Positions 21,800-34,148 of a DNA stretch of 64,000 bases are shown piece after piece. Source of the DNA: Eustoma russellianum (lineage: Eukaryota > Streptophyta > Magnoliopsida > Gentianales > Gentianaceae); assembly GCA_036186865.1 (NCBI GenBank), contig AP025041.1:198150-262149 (forward strand), written 5' to 3'. The position numbers and the translations under genes were made by a program. The stretch's first letter is position 1. Each line of letters starts with the position of its first letter. A model generated the notes under the pieces. That model saw only the letters and a program-made list of their open reading frames with translations, had not been told where the DNA came from and searched no databases.

Positions 21800-23762
21800 G
21801 TAAGATATGGTAACCAAACTAAAAAGAAATGAAAAAAAAGGGGGAAGAAAATAGACCAGATGTAACAAGTCATAAATGTCTTTAAAGCAATTTTGGTTAG
21901 TAAGGTAGACTATTAGCAAAAGTTTTCAAGGATATAATGGCTTTTTCTTTTTTGTTTGCTTTATAAAAAGAAGATTAAACATGCCCATTTCAAGTGTTTA
22001 ATACTAAAGGAATAAGAAAAAAAGAGAAAAAAATTATGTAAGTTTTTTAAGATTTTTAATGTATTTAAATCATGTTTTGAAATCTTAGGATTCTTGTATT
22101 TATATATTTTAATTTTCACAAAGAAGTTAATTTAATACATTTCTGCATAATTTAACCTTCAAAGTTAGTTAATAACCGTTCAAAGGTGAAAGGTGTCCTA
22201 ACTTCTAAAAGTTGCATCATTCCATGAAAAGATAGCACAAAATTCAGTTGTCTGTAACCGACCACACATTCGGTCTCTCAAACCGAACTCATGATTTAAT
22301 TTTTTTTTAACATTACAACCATATGTTTGACATCAAACTCTGGACAGAATGATCGGTAAATGACTTCAACAAATGTTCAGTGCAGCATTCTCTAGAAAAA
22401 AGAAACTTCAGAATCTGTCAAACTCTATCACCGAACTCTAAATATGTCACCGAACGTTTAGTCTCTAACGCTGAATGTTCTATTTATTCAAAATTCATAG
22501 TATATTGATAGACCAAACTCTGAATTCAGAGTATAATCGCAACTAATCTAATTCAAGTTTAACTTATTTCTCCAATTAAACTTCTTATATGTTTTTTATA
22601 TAAATTTGAAACACATTCTAAAACACTTTTATATATTCTTTCCAACAACACTCCTAATCAGAATTGACCAAAGGACTTCTCTGTGCTAACTATCAGTACT
22701 TTTGTGGTACTTTCTTTCAAATATACATGCGATGCTATTGGCTATTTGTCGTTGGTTTGCATGCATTTAACCACACTACACACACCATAAAATTAGTATA
22801 TCTCATCTGTGTAGATACAGCAAAATATTCAATATGATCTTTTTTCAATTTCAAAAATCTTTTTTATATGAAATAATCGGTTTTTATAAATAGTGTCATT
22901 ATTTTTTCAGAAAAATTATTTTTAATATGATAAAAAAATATAGGAGAGAGAAAAAAAAAGGATCAAAAATTATGTTAATAAATGTACAATTAGTTTATGA
23001 TTATAATAATATGGTATGAGATTAATATCAAGACTGTCCTGGATAAATAAAGGACACGCAACTAGAGGATTTCCGGAGACTGAAAGCGACTGAAGAGGGA
23101 ATTTTTGGTCAAAAGCACATTGGTTCCTGCCTGGGTCACAAAGTTATGCAGGAGAATGCTGGCAAAATCACATTTGGATGCAAATCCTATCTAGATATCA
23201 ATTGAGCTACGCGCAAGAGCTCAAGTGCCAATTATCTGTCATACTACTCTGGTCAATTACCATCAACTTGTCTTACCATTATAACCAAGAAAACAAATAG
23301 AAGGCTAGTATCCATATGGTAAATGACCAGAAGTCGCAAATATAACAGTCAAAATAATATTACCTTAAGTTGCCTTCATCCTGTTAAATATCCAGAAATG
23401 ATGAAGTATTATCGTTGACCAATATTAGATAAATATGTTTATAATGACATCCCATCTCCTCCCTCTCCAAACTCTAAAAAGGAATTCGTTTATTAGTGCA
23501 AGACTACAATGCTGATATCAACCAGAAAGTGATACAGATACACATGGGCTGTGTAAAGCTAACACAATCTTGATAAACATATGTTCCCTCTCTCTCCCCG
23601 AATAAGGGGATTCCAGGGAGCAGTTGGAAACCTTAAGGCTCAGCACCAGATGAAGTAGTTATACTATGTACAGTAGGAACATCTCCACAATTAAGTAGCT
23701 ATTAGCTATAGATGTTAGGCAAGCGGAATCTTCTTTCTTCCTCCATCAAAGCTGTGCAGCCA
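21800..23762. other. Spacer with a possible LTR fragment
   Basis: AT-rich spacer. On the minus strand, sequence starting at 22647 reads TGTTGGAAAGAATATATAAAAG, with repeated GTTCGGTGA-like motifs further in (to about 22280). This resembles the start and U3 of an LTR like that of the LARD, but the other end could not be found. No protein-coding gene seen. Confidence 0.4.
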
Positions 23763-23880
23763 CTAATTACCCAAGTCTATCATTGCCCTTGTAAGACGCA
23801 ACTGAATAGAAATGCCTACATTGTTTAAAACAGCATCCATGATTTCTCTCTGGGCATCTTCTGCAACTTTGACTGCATCC
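23763..23880 (-). pseudogene. MTP6: Terminal exon of the disrupted MTP6-like gene (inferred link)
   Basis: On the minus strand a TTCCAG acceptor is followed by an open 118-nt exon encoding DAVKVAEDAQREIMDAVLN and then NVGISIQLRLTRAMIDLGN, ending in TAG at 23763-23765. The helix plus beta-strand pattern fits the C-terminal extension of MTP6-type metal transporters as I remember it, but this family link is an inference. The upstream exon ends at 24232 (CTCAGAG/GTATGC), and the two do not join in phase, which fits a decayed gene. It is separated from the rest of the gene by the LINE and Gypsy insertions. Confidence 0.45.
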
Positions 23881-24231
23881 CTGGAATTAAACAACAAAAG
23901 AACCCGTTAACCAAAATTGCATCACGTATATAGGGCATAACAGAATTTGACCGAGTGCTTAGAAGAATTTATCTAATTAATATGTTGGTTGACATTGAAA
24001 CCTCAATCTCTAGCAGTATTTGCCCTAGCAATACATGACGCATTATCCTCTCCACATGCATTTTCTGCAATTCATTTAGGCACTGACATGTGATCCTATT
24101 GCATATGAAAGGCTTCTCAGGAAACTCTTATATGTCTCTTTGACCCTGCTTGCATCAGTGGGTGACTAACCAGACATGACTTTTCTGCATAAAAGTGAAT
24201 GCTTATGAGGAAGAAAACAAGTGCATACCTC

Positions 24232-24303
24232 TGAGAATCTTCGGACAATACATTCCTGACAAGATATTAACATTTGTTGACCGTAAATCAACCTCAGGGT
24301 TTC
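24232..24303 (-). pseudogene. MTP6: 3' half of a host exon cut by the LINE
   Basis: Minus-strand sequence beginning at the LINE target site (GAAACCCTGAGGTT) continues as open frame VDLRSTNVNILSGMYCPKIL to a GTATGC donor. Its 5' half is at 37682-37781. Joining the two at one copy of the target-site duplication leaves an uninterrupted frame, so the LINE probably landed in an exon. Confidence 0.5.
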
Positions 24304-24374
24304 TTCTTCTTCTTCTTTTTTTTTTTTTTTGGAAGAAGTGGGATCTAAACTGTACATGATGTCTATTTCTACTA

Positions 24375-27300
24375 TCAACAATCAATACTTATATCAGTCT
24401 CGTATACCATTTTCCAAGCAAGTCTAATATTTCTAGCCCTATCATACACATCCGCCACTATAGTATGAAGGTCACGACGTATATACTCTTCCTCGAGCAG
24501 TTCTTTATTCCGAGCATACCATATACAACTAACTGCTTCCTTGAAGACATACGACCACTTCTCGCCCCGGTATTCCTCTCCACGTCTGTGATCTAAGTTG
24601 CGATCAATCCACCCAGACAGACCTTTTGCCATTTCCTCCTTTCATCACCCTCGTCTTCTGGAACTTGAAGCTCAGATGTTGATCTCGCAGAAAATGTTGC
24701 GGCCGGTCTCCCCCGCCATGTGACTTCGGTGGTAATCGCCCCTCTATTCTCCTCTCGCTGAGCTGCCGACATCAGTCCTGCCAAAACAACAGGGGCAGCC
24801 GCAAGAATGCTCCGCCACATATGGGTTGTAGATTGTCGTGGTGGCGAAGCTCTTAGTGGTGGCCCATATTTCGCCTTAAGTACGTTGACCCATAACACAT
24901 CCTCCTCTAAGATCAAGCGCCACAAAAGTTCAGCCAACAACGCCAAATTCATCTGGCGAAGTCTCTTTATCCCCGTCCCTCCCATACTCTTGGATCGGCA
25001 TATAGAAGGCCAAGCCACTGCATGCATCTTACACTCCCCATCAAACTCTCCCCAGAAAAACGCGCGATTCAATCTCTCAAGCGAGGCAATCGTCGCTGCC
25101 GGTAGTAGGGATGTCTGCATGGAGTAATATGGGACCGTTGCTACCACAGACTGTATCAAAATATTCCTTACCGCCTTGGATAACAACCTCCCTTTCCAGA
25201 AGCTAAACGACTCTTAACTTTCTCCACAAGTCCACTGTACGTGTCCGCCGTAACCCTCCCATGCAACAGTGGCATCCCAAGATATTTCCCTAAATCATAT
25301 GTAATAGGGATACCGAACCTCAATCCCAGCGCCTGCCTCTGAGTGTTAGGTGTATTGCTAGAGAAATAGAGATGTGATTTCATGATACTCACTTTTTGAC
25401 CAGACACATCACAGAACTCTTTCATGATCGATGCCATAAGAGCCCCTTGTGTCTCAGTCGCAACTCCAAATAATAGCAAATCATCAGCAAACATCAAATG
25501 TGATATTGATGGACCATTGCGACTGACTTTGACAGGTTTCCATTCTCCAGACTCCACAGCCCCCTGAATACGTTGACTCAACCAATCCATGCAAAGTACA
25601 AACAAATACGGAGCAAGAGGATCACCTTGTCGCAGCCCCCTTCTCGATCTGATCGGGTCAAGCATCTCACCATTCCATAAGACTCGCATCTCAACAGATG
25701 TCACAAGTTGCATAATAATATCCAGCATATGAGAGTCAAAGCCGACAGCCTCAAGCACTTGCCGTAAGAAGCACCAACAAAATTTGTCATATGCCTTTTC
25801 TAGATCTAATTTCAAAGCCATCACCCCTTGCCTCCCCGTCTTTTTACGCATAGAATGCAGAATTTCCTGAGCCACGATGATGTTATCACTAGACTGTCTC
25901 CCCGGAATAAAGCTGCATTGATATGAGCTAACCAACTTTCCTATCACCAACTTGACCCTATTTGCAACCACTTTTGAAATAACCTTCACCACAACATTCG
26001 CGAGGGATATTGACCGGCATTGAGAGACCATTTCCGACTGATTTACCTTCGGGATGAGGCTGATGTACGAAGCATTCATGTGGGCAGGGAAGCGGCGGTC
26101 AACAAATGCATCTAAAATAAAACGAGTAACAGCCGGACCCACAATGTCTCAGTTTCTCTGATAAAATATCGGTGAGAATCCATTCGGTCCAGGGCTTTTA
26201 TATGCTCCCATTTGAAACATTGCAGAATAGACCTCACTTTCCACCACCGGACTATTCAAGGCATGAAGCTCAGTAGATAATAATTGCGGAAACCAAATAT
26301 GTACCTGCTGAGAGCTCGTACCTCCCTCATCAGAATAAAGTTGCGCGTAGAAGTGAAAGACCATGTGGCACAGACGCATTGTATCCTCAACCCATTGACC
26401 GTGTTCATCTTTCAACCGGTGCACCATATTCTTCCGCCTCTTCATAACAGCCGTGGCATGAAAGAACCTGGTATTGCGCTCCCCTTGCATAAGCCAATTA
26501 AGTTTGGATTTCTGCATCTAATAGATCTCCTCCTGCTGCAACAGCTCATGCAACTCCTCTCGCAGGCTTCCTTCCAACACATACAAGTAATTAGATGGAT
26601 GAGCGTACCTGGCCTTCTGCAACCCCTCCAGCCTCGCATAACATCTCCGCTTTTTCTGTTGCATATTACCAAACACATTTAGGCGCCACCACAGTAGGCT
26701 ATCCGCGCACTTAGACAGAACTTCATGCAAAGGACCACCTCCATTTTCCCAAATTGATTGCAAGAAAGGTTTAAATTCTTTATGATCAAGCCAAGCCGCT
26801 TGGAACTTAAATACCTTTTCGGGTTTGTTGGGCTCCCTTATCGGCACGGTCGACAACAACAACGAACAGTGATCTGAACTCGTCAATAGCAAATGGCGTA
26901 AAGAGGCAGCAGGGAACTTACTACTCCACAGATCATTGCACAGGTTATAATCGATACGCTCCTCGATTCGGCCAACTCCCTCCCAACCATTGGTCCAAGT
27001 GTACTTAGGACCCGAATATGGCATCTCCATGAGCTTACAACAGTCCACCGCTCGGCTTAGGCCTCCCCCCCGACCAACTCTTCTAACATCATGCTTATCT
27101 CTTTGTGAAATAACTTCATTAAAGTCTCATATTAGTGTCCACGGACAGCAAAAAACCCCGGCCATATGCACCCACTTCCGCCACAACTTCCCACGTATGG
27201 ACGGCATGGGGGAAGCATACACCAACGTCAATACCCAATCCACAACCCCGTCACGAAGCACAGCCACATTAATGTACTGATCAGAGGCCTCCAGTATTTC

Positions 27301-27537
27301 CAAAGCGACATCATTCTCATTCCAGAAACACCACAGACCGCCCGAAAACCCATCAGCCTCAACCGCTACATACTGCGTATAGGAAAAACTCTGGAGTATC
27401 CTCCTACCCTTTTGACTTTGTACCCGTGGTTCCATAAGAAACAACACATCAGGATAATATTGTCTTAGTATTTCTTTAAGACATCGGTAAAATCTAGGGG
27501 ATATAGCACCCCGACAGTTCCAAGATAACACCTTCAT
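24375..27537 (-). pseudogene. LINE ORF2: endonuclease and reverse transcriptase, broken
   Basis: The likely start is MKVLSWNCRGA at 27537, with the WNCRG signature of the apurinic endonuclease domain (27537-26530). The reverse transcriptase follows (26142-25168): LDLEKAYDKFCW, GLRQGDPLAPYLFVL and the catalytic box MFADDLLLFG. Beyond it come ATIASLERLNRAFFWG and a short C-terminal piece (SCIWYARNKELLEEE) ending at 24375. Frames change or stop near 27127, 26518, 26149, 25170 and 24600. The usual zf-RVT zinc-binding segment between MWRSILAAAP and the C-terminus is missing or replaced by unrelated sequence (about 24600-24810), a deletion beyond simple decay. Confidence 0.9.
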
Positions 27538-28137
27538 AAGAAAATCACTGAATGGATGCAGACTCACTATCTACATCGCCTTCCATGCCTGTATCCGAAA
27601 TATTCTGGCCATCAATACAAAATGGGCCCTCCAACATGTCTAACGACTTTTTAATCTCATTTAGCTCTGGCCGGCTCCTCCCTACGACTCCACCATCCGG
27701 GGGCTTCTCTTTAATTTGATTAGCAAGTTCCTTATTTATAAAATCTCCCACAGCAGATGCATCCATTTCAGAAGTCACAACATTTGGAATATTTGGTCCA
27801 CATTCGTTAGATCCCTCAAGGACACCCTGTCATCCCTACCTGCTCCGACCACTGAATCACCCCTAACTAGCAGCCGATGAACCTCCCTAACCTCAGGTGT
27901 TGGCTTGCCCAAGGCTTTCACCTTAGGTGTAGATTTCACCGTTACCCCCTTCTTGCCCTAACTCTTTCCATTGTCAGTCACTTTCTTAGTCATGGTTGTA
28001 AAGCGTACAGCAGGGACCAAATCTGATGCTTGGGCCAATCTGCATTGTATGTCCTCAACACTGAGCACCTCATCCTCGTCCATATCATACTCCTCCACCG
28101 CGATAGCTTGAAATCAAGACCCAGATGGAGCCTGCAG
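27538..28137 (-). pseudogene. LINE ORF1 3' part and ORF1-ORF2 junction
   Basis: Continuation of LINE ORF1 on the far side of the Gypsy insertion: acidic segment EEYDMDEDEVLSVEDIQCRL, then basic TMTKKVTDNGKS and VKSTPKVKALGKPTPEV, followed by low-complexity frame down to the ORF2 start. Broken by stops. The Gypsy TSD copy TGCAG is at 28133-28137. Confidence 0.65.
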
Positions 28138-29817
28138 TGTAGCACCCCCCTCCCGAGCCCTGGCATCGGGAACAGTGCACCCGCCGTATCTCGCTAAGAA
28201 GAATACAGGGTGTCGAATCAATCTCCTACTTGTCAGAAATGACGTAGAAATTTTTTTTCGCGGAAACGTAAATCATAACTTAAATTAAACTCGAATAATT
28301 GTTATCACATCACTGAATAAAAAAAATATTCAGAAAATAAAACAATAAAGAAGTCTGTGAAAATCCAAATGCAAATGCATGTGCCATGAATGCAACAACA
28401 AAGTCGTCTAGGCCCGTACGCCCATCCTCACCAACTCCGGCACTCAATATTTGGTTTCGTAAATTTTACAAATATTGGAAAGTTGTTATTTAGCATTACC
28501 CTTGTTTTTCCTTAGCTTGTATTAATTTTCTAGAATTTTCTACTAATTTTTCCTATTTTTCCCTTATTTAATTCTATTTATTACTAATTATTTTTAATTA
28601 CTTACATTTACCAAAATTCAGAAATTAAGTAGAAATAATTTAATTTTAACATTTTATATTTTCTGGAATTTATTTAGAATTTTCTGATAATTAAATATAT
28701 ATATATTTGGAATTTTAAACTAATTTTAATTAATTATTTATTCATTTCAGAAATTAAATTTCAGAATTTCCCTTTTTTAAAAAAATTCAGTTTTGGGCAG
28801 GTCTGCTACCCTGGTCCGGTCCGCTGGCCATCCGGCCCGGTCCAGCAGCCTGGTCGGTCCATCTATTCCCTCTTTTTTTTCTTTATTTAAAATTTTCGGA
28901 CCAGCCCAAACCAGAAACCGGGTCAGCCCAAAAATCCGGTTCGGCCTGACCTGGTAGACCTGGAAATTACTTTTTTTTTATTTTTTTAATTAATTCATAT
29001 TTTCCTTTAAACCTCAATAAAATCTTCGTTTTAACTTCGATTGACCTCAAACCAGTTGCGTTGGACTCGTTATAACGAGACGCATCGTTTGGAAGTGGAC
29101 ATGCCATCGCGTGTCCGGACGCGCCACCCCCCGAAATGCGTCCGTCAGGCCTATTTTGTCGACTTCCAACCCAATCACAACCTATTCCAGGCTAGATGAA
29201 CCTATTCTAAGACCAAAACGCAATTTTAAAAGAACCCTAAGTATGAAAATATTCAACCTTTTGATTTCATTCAAGGGTGTTTCCAATCCGAATCAAAACT
29301 ACCATCAATTTCAATACACACGCACATACACATATAGCCAAAAACAACACATCTCATGCTTTCCCATATAAAACAAAACAAAATTCACATCTTAAAAAAT
29401 AAAAACAACGAATCACATTAATAAACCATTAAAGCATGCATGAATCATACTCGTTTGAGGGGGGAAGAGGCACCTGCTTTAAACTTGTGAATTAAAACGA
29501 TAAACAAGGTTGTTGGTGCTATATGGTTAGCCTTCCTTTTTCTTCCTTCTTCTTTGATCCAAGATTGAGAGAATTATTATGATTTTTTTTTTTTGAGAGA
29601 GGAAAGAAACGACTGAGGGGTTTTGAGGGGAAGGGGAAATCGGCTAAGAAATTTTTGAGGGAGGGGAACGTTTAATAAGAGAGAGAGGGGAGAAAAATTA
29701 GGGATAGATTAGGATTAGGATTTTGATTGATTTTGATTTTCTTCATTTTCTTTTATCTTTATCCTATATTATCTATTATTATTATTTATTTATTTTAAAG
29801 AAATGACAGTTGTAACA
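28138..29817 (-). repeat. 3' LTR of the Gypsy element (internally deleted)
   Basis: 1680 bp. Compared with the other LTR it lacks about 450 bp after GTCTGTGAAAATCC (about 28362) and about 30 bp near 29122. Confidence 0.92.
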
Positions 29818-29863
29818 TCCTACCCACATTACAAAAAGTTTCGTCCTCGAAACTTGATGTACC

Positions 29864-32800
29864 TTATTCGAAGAGGTAGGGATAGCGCTTCCGCATCTGC
29901 TCCTCTAACTCCCATGTCGTTTCATTTTCTCTATGATTGCTCCATTGTACCTTGACGTAGGGGATGATTCTCCTTCGCAACTCTTGATCCTTGCGGTCTA
30001 TGATTCGGATATTGGCCTTCTTCATATGAGGTGTCTGGCCTAATCTTCAAAGACTGCGCATCTAGAGCATGGTTTGGATCCGGAACACACCTCCGCAACT
30101 GGGACACATGAAATACGTTGTGCACCTGAGCCAACGCTGGAAGTAGCGCCAGCTTGTATGCCAATGTACCAACTCTCTCTAGTACCTCACACGGAACAAC
30201 ACATGAAATACGTTGTGCACCTGAGCCAACGCTGGAAGTAGCGCCAGCTTGTATGCCAATGTACCAACTCTCTCTAGTACCTCACACGGAACAATATAAC
30301 GAGGTCTTAACTTACCTTTAACCCCATAGCGAGCCACACTCTTCATGGGTGACACTTTAAGGTACACCTTTTCTCCAACTTCAAACTCCGGAGGACGTCT
30401 CTTGGAATCAGCCCAACTCTTAAACCTGTCTTGAGCGACCTTTAGCCTGTCACAAATCATCTTTACCTTCTCCTTGGTTTGATCAACCAGCTCGGGTCTG
30501 GAAATAACACGCTCACCGACCTCGTCCCAATGAACAGGGGACCTGCACTTACGTCGATAAAACGCCTCAAAGGGTGTCATGCCTATGGCGCTGGTGACTG
30601 TTGTTATAGGAGAACTCAATTAGCTTCATCATACCGTCCCAGTTACCCTTGAAGTCCAATGCGCACGCTCTCAACATGTCCTCTAAAGTCTGAATGATCC
30701 TTTCTGACTGCCCATCGGTCTGCGGATGGAAGGCAGTGCTCAACCGTAGCTCGGTTCCCCGCCTTCTCTGACAAGCTAACTAGAATTTACAGATGAATCT
30801 CGGATCACGGTCTGAGACGATACTGACTGGGACCCCATGAACACTGACAATGTCATCAATGTACAGCATCACCAATCTCTCCAGGGTCACATCACTCGGC
30901 ACAGGCAGAAAGTGAGCAGACTTCGTAAATCGGTCAACAATCACTCAGATCATGTCGTTGTCGTTTCTCGTTTTAGGGAGTCCCACTACAAAATACATCG
31001 TCACATGCTCCCACTTCCGCTCCGGTATCTCCAACGGAAACATCAAACCTCCCGGTCTCTGATGCTCTGCCTTAACCTGCTGACAGACAAGGCACCTCTC
31101 AATAAACTCGGTGACATGTCTCTTTATACCACTCAACCAGTAGTGCTTCTTCCGGTGATTATACATCTTCGTCGCGCCTAGATAAATCGGCAACTTCGAG
31201 TTGTGTGCCTCCTTCAATAGCTCCTTCCTCAGGTCTTCATTATCAGACACACACAACCTTCCTTGGTACCAGATACAGCTATCATCATGGATCTGGAAGC
31301 CCTCAATCAAACTGGTCAACATTCTCTCTCGGGTATCCCTAAGCGTCACATCCTCCTTATGCGCCTCTTTAATCCGCTTAATCAAAGATGGTGTAATAAC
31401 CAAGGCCGCCAGAACATTAGCAGTGGAATCAACAATGCCAATATCAAACTCTGCCATCTCTTTCTCCAGTGGCATCAGTCTGGCGTGATTAAACTTTCTA
31501 TTCAAGGCATCTGCAACTCGGTTTGCCTTCCCCCGGATGATAACTAATGGTCAGGTCATAGTCTTTCAGTAGCTCAAGACATCTCCTCCGACGCATATTC
31601 GACTCTTTCTGTGTGAATAAATACGTCAAGCTCTTATGATCTGTGAAGAATTCGCACTTTACACCACGCCAAATCTTTAATGCAAACATCACCGCTGCCA
31701 GCTCCAGATCATGAATCGTGAAATTTTGTTCATATTGCTTCAACTGCCTCGAAACATATGCACTAACCCTATCTCTCTGCATTAACACGCACCTTAGCCC
31801 ATTCTTCGAGGCGTCGCTGTAGACGACAAACCCTTCAGTGTCAAAGGGTTTGTGTCAATACTGGTGCAGTCGTCAACCTCCGCAAAACTTTTCTCACTCG
31901 GAGGTCCGTAGGAATTTGGTCTTTTTCTGAGTCAGTCGACTCAGATGTGCTGCGATACTCGAAAATCACTCCACGAATTTGCGATGATAACCGACAAGGC
32001 CAAGAAAACTGCGTACCTCAGTGACATTAGTAGGTCGGAGCCATTCTGTAATCGCCTCTATCTCCTTTGGGTCAACAGAAATGCACTCCTCAGAAATCAC
32101 GTGGCCTAAGAAAGTCACTCTCTAACCAGAACTCGCACTCGCTGAACTTCGCATACAGCTTTTTCTTCCTGAGAGTCTCCAATACCTCCCGCAAGTTTTC
32201 AATATGCGTCTCCTCATTAGGTAAATACACCAAGATGTCTCGATGAACACTACTACGAAACGATCCAACTGCTCCCTGAACACTGTGTTCATCAAATCCA
32301 TAAAGGCCGCAGGTGCATTCGTTAGTCCAAAGAGGCATTACAAGAAACTCGTAGTACCCGTATCGAGTGCGGAATGCCGTCTTTGCTATATCATCCGCCC
32401 TAATCCTCAACTGATAGTAGCCTGATCGGAGGTCAATCTTCGAGAACACTCTGGCACCCTTCAACTGATCAAATAGATCGTCGACCCATGGTAGTAGATA
32501 TTTATTTTGTATCGTGATCTTATTAAGCTCACGATAGTCGACGCATAGCCTCAGACTACCGTCTTTCTTCTTCACAAATAATACCGGTGCCTCTAGGACG
32601 AAACACTAGGTCTGATGAACTTCCAGTCCAGCAACTCCTGCAACTGTTCCTTGAGCTCCTTTAACTCTTCTGGTGCCATCATGTATATGGCGCCTTCGAG
32701 ATTGGTTCGGCTCCGGGGTATAAGATCGATCTCGAACTTTGCTTCCCTGCTCGGTGGTGAACCTGGTAGCTCATCAGGGAAGACATCCTTAAATTCTCGT

Positions 32801-32877
32801 ACCACCGTAATGTCCTCCCCTTTGCTTCCTGCTGCTTCTGACCTTGTGGTGGAGGGGCTTGTGCCAGTGTAGGACAC
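29864..32877 (-). pseudogene. Gypsy pol: RT, RNase H, integrase, chromodomain, broken
   Basis: Reading right to left: an RT start with KKKDGSLRLCVDYRELNKIT (32575 on) and FSKIDLRSGYYQLRI; the RT active site, normally an F-x-DD box, is destroyed by a one-base loss near 32235 (only DILVYLP remains readable). RNase H follows (31788-31498: IHDLELAAVMFALKIWR, CEFFTDHKSLTYLF). The integrase zinc finger and core start are at 31505-30945 (HNSKLPIYLGATKMY, CLVCQQVKAEHQRPGG). The C-terminal part reads VHNVFHVSQLRRCVPDPNHALD and ends in a chromodomain, VKVQWSNHRENETTWELEEQ, with TAA at 29864-29866. A 95-bp tandem duplication at 30105-30294 shifts the frame. Confidence 0.92.
30105..30294. repeat. 95-bp tandem duplication inside Gypsy pol
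   Basis: CACATGAAATACGTTG recurs at 30105 and 30200, and the two 95-bp units appear almost identical. 95 is not a multiple of three, so the copy breaks the integrase C-terminal frame. Its freshness suggests it arose after insertion. Confidence 0.9.
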
Positions 32878-33891
32878 CCTCTATCGTAACGTCCCTGTTT
32901 GCCACAGTTGCAGCAAACCTTTTGAGCTCTCCAACACTGACATGTGTGCGACCCACACCGTGTACATACTGAGGGTGGCGATCCAACTGCACTGAGTGGC
33001 TGCGTCGCCGTCGCGGTGGGACCCCCAATTGCCAATGGTCGTGTCGCCGATCATTGTCCTTGTTGTGGTGGTCTAAAAGATTGCCCGGTCGGATGGCGGA
33101 GTGGAATCATCAGCCATCTCCTGGATCTCCCAGAACAGAACTCCTCTCGCGGTCTCTTAGCTATGTCGACCGCTGCAACCCTCTCCAGATCGCCCTCAAC
33201 CTCACGACATACCTCCAACTCCTCCTCAAAAGTGGTAGGCCGGGCGTAGATGATCAATGATTGAATGCGAGAGCTCAAGTCGGTCTTGAACTTCAACATC
33301 TTCGTCTTCTCGTTATCCATAATGGCGGGCATGTGTCTCTCAAGTGCATGGAACCTCTCATAATACTGGTCCCCAGTCATGGACCCCTATGTCAGAAGCT
33401 GAAACTTCGTCATCCTCCTCTGAATGACACTTTCAGGAACATAGTGCTTCTGGAACTCCTCCCTGAACCGGGTCCATGTCGCCGGTGGAGTCAGTCTACG
33501 TGCCACGCCCTGCCACCATTGCTCGGCATCACCCTCTAAGAATGGTACAATCACATCAACCTTCAGAACATCTGGAACCTGCATCAACCTCAACTACTCA
33601 GACACATTCTTGAGCCAGATCTCTGCCTCCTCTGGTCGTGTGGTACCCCTGAACATAGGTGTCCAGCAGTTCTGCATCTCCTGGTAGAAAAATCGAAGCC
33701 CTTTGGGGTGGTGGAGCTGGTGGTGGTTACTGTTGCTGATGCAGGTGAGCCATCTGTATTTGCTGCTGGGCCACCAATGTAGTCAGCGTGGCCAGGGTAT
33801 CTGCAAGGACCCGAGGAATGGTCCCCTGGCCCTACTGATCATCGTCATCGTGTCCTCCGTTTCCAGCTGGCGGCTCGCGTCGTGGAGGCAT
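32700..33891 (-). pseudogene. Gypsy gag, broken
   Basis: The likely start is ATG at 33889-33891 (MPPRREPPAGNGGHDDDD), soon stopped by TAG. The capsid core follows (VPFLEGDAEQWWQGVARRLT, then FREEFQKHYVP; 33593-33387), continuing in another frame (YYERFHALERHMPAIM; 33380-33051). The nucleocapsid zinc knuckle reads CCNCGKQGRYDRGC at about 32895: the CX2CX4HX4C pattern has Arg in place of its His, so it should not bind zinc normally. Confidence 0.85.
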
Positions 33892-34134
33892 TATCCGGAA
33901 TTTGAGTTTATGAGACGAATACAGATTAGTCAATATTAAGTTGAAAGGTTGAGAGCTGATAAATCGATAATTACACAAGGAAAGCTCACCATCGGCACAC
34001 ACCTCTCTTGACCCGATTATAACTTAGGTCTAAGATCATCGCTTAAGTCTACTTTGTTTATTAGGGGTAAAATCGTAACTTATGTCTAAGTGTTCTAATT
34101 AATCATGCGTTTCCGAGGCGGATCTGAAGCCTCG

Positions 34135-34146
34135 GCTCTGATACCA
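34135..34146 (-). promoter_or_regulatory. Primer binding site of the Gypsy element
   Basis: Minus strand TGGTATCAGAGC, two bases from the 5' LTR edge, complementary to initiator tRNA-Met. Confidence 0.92.
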
Positions 34147-34148
34147 CC

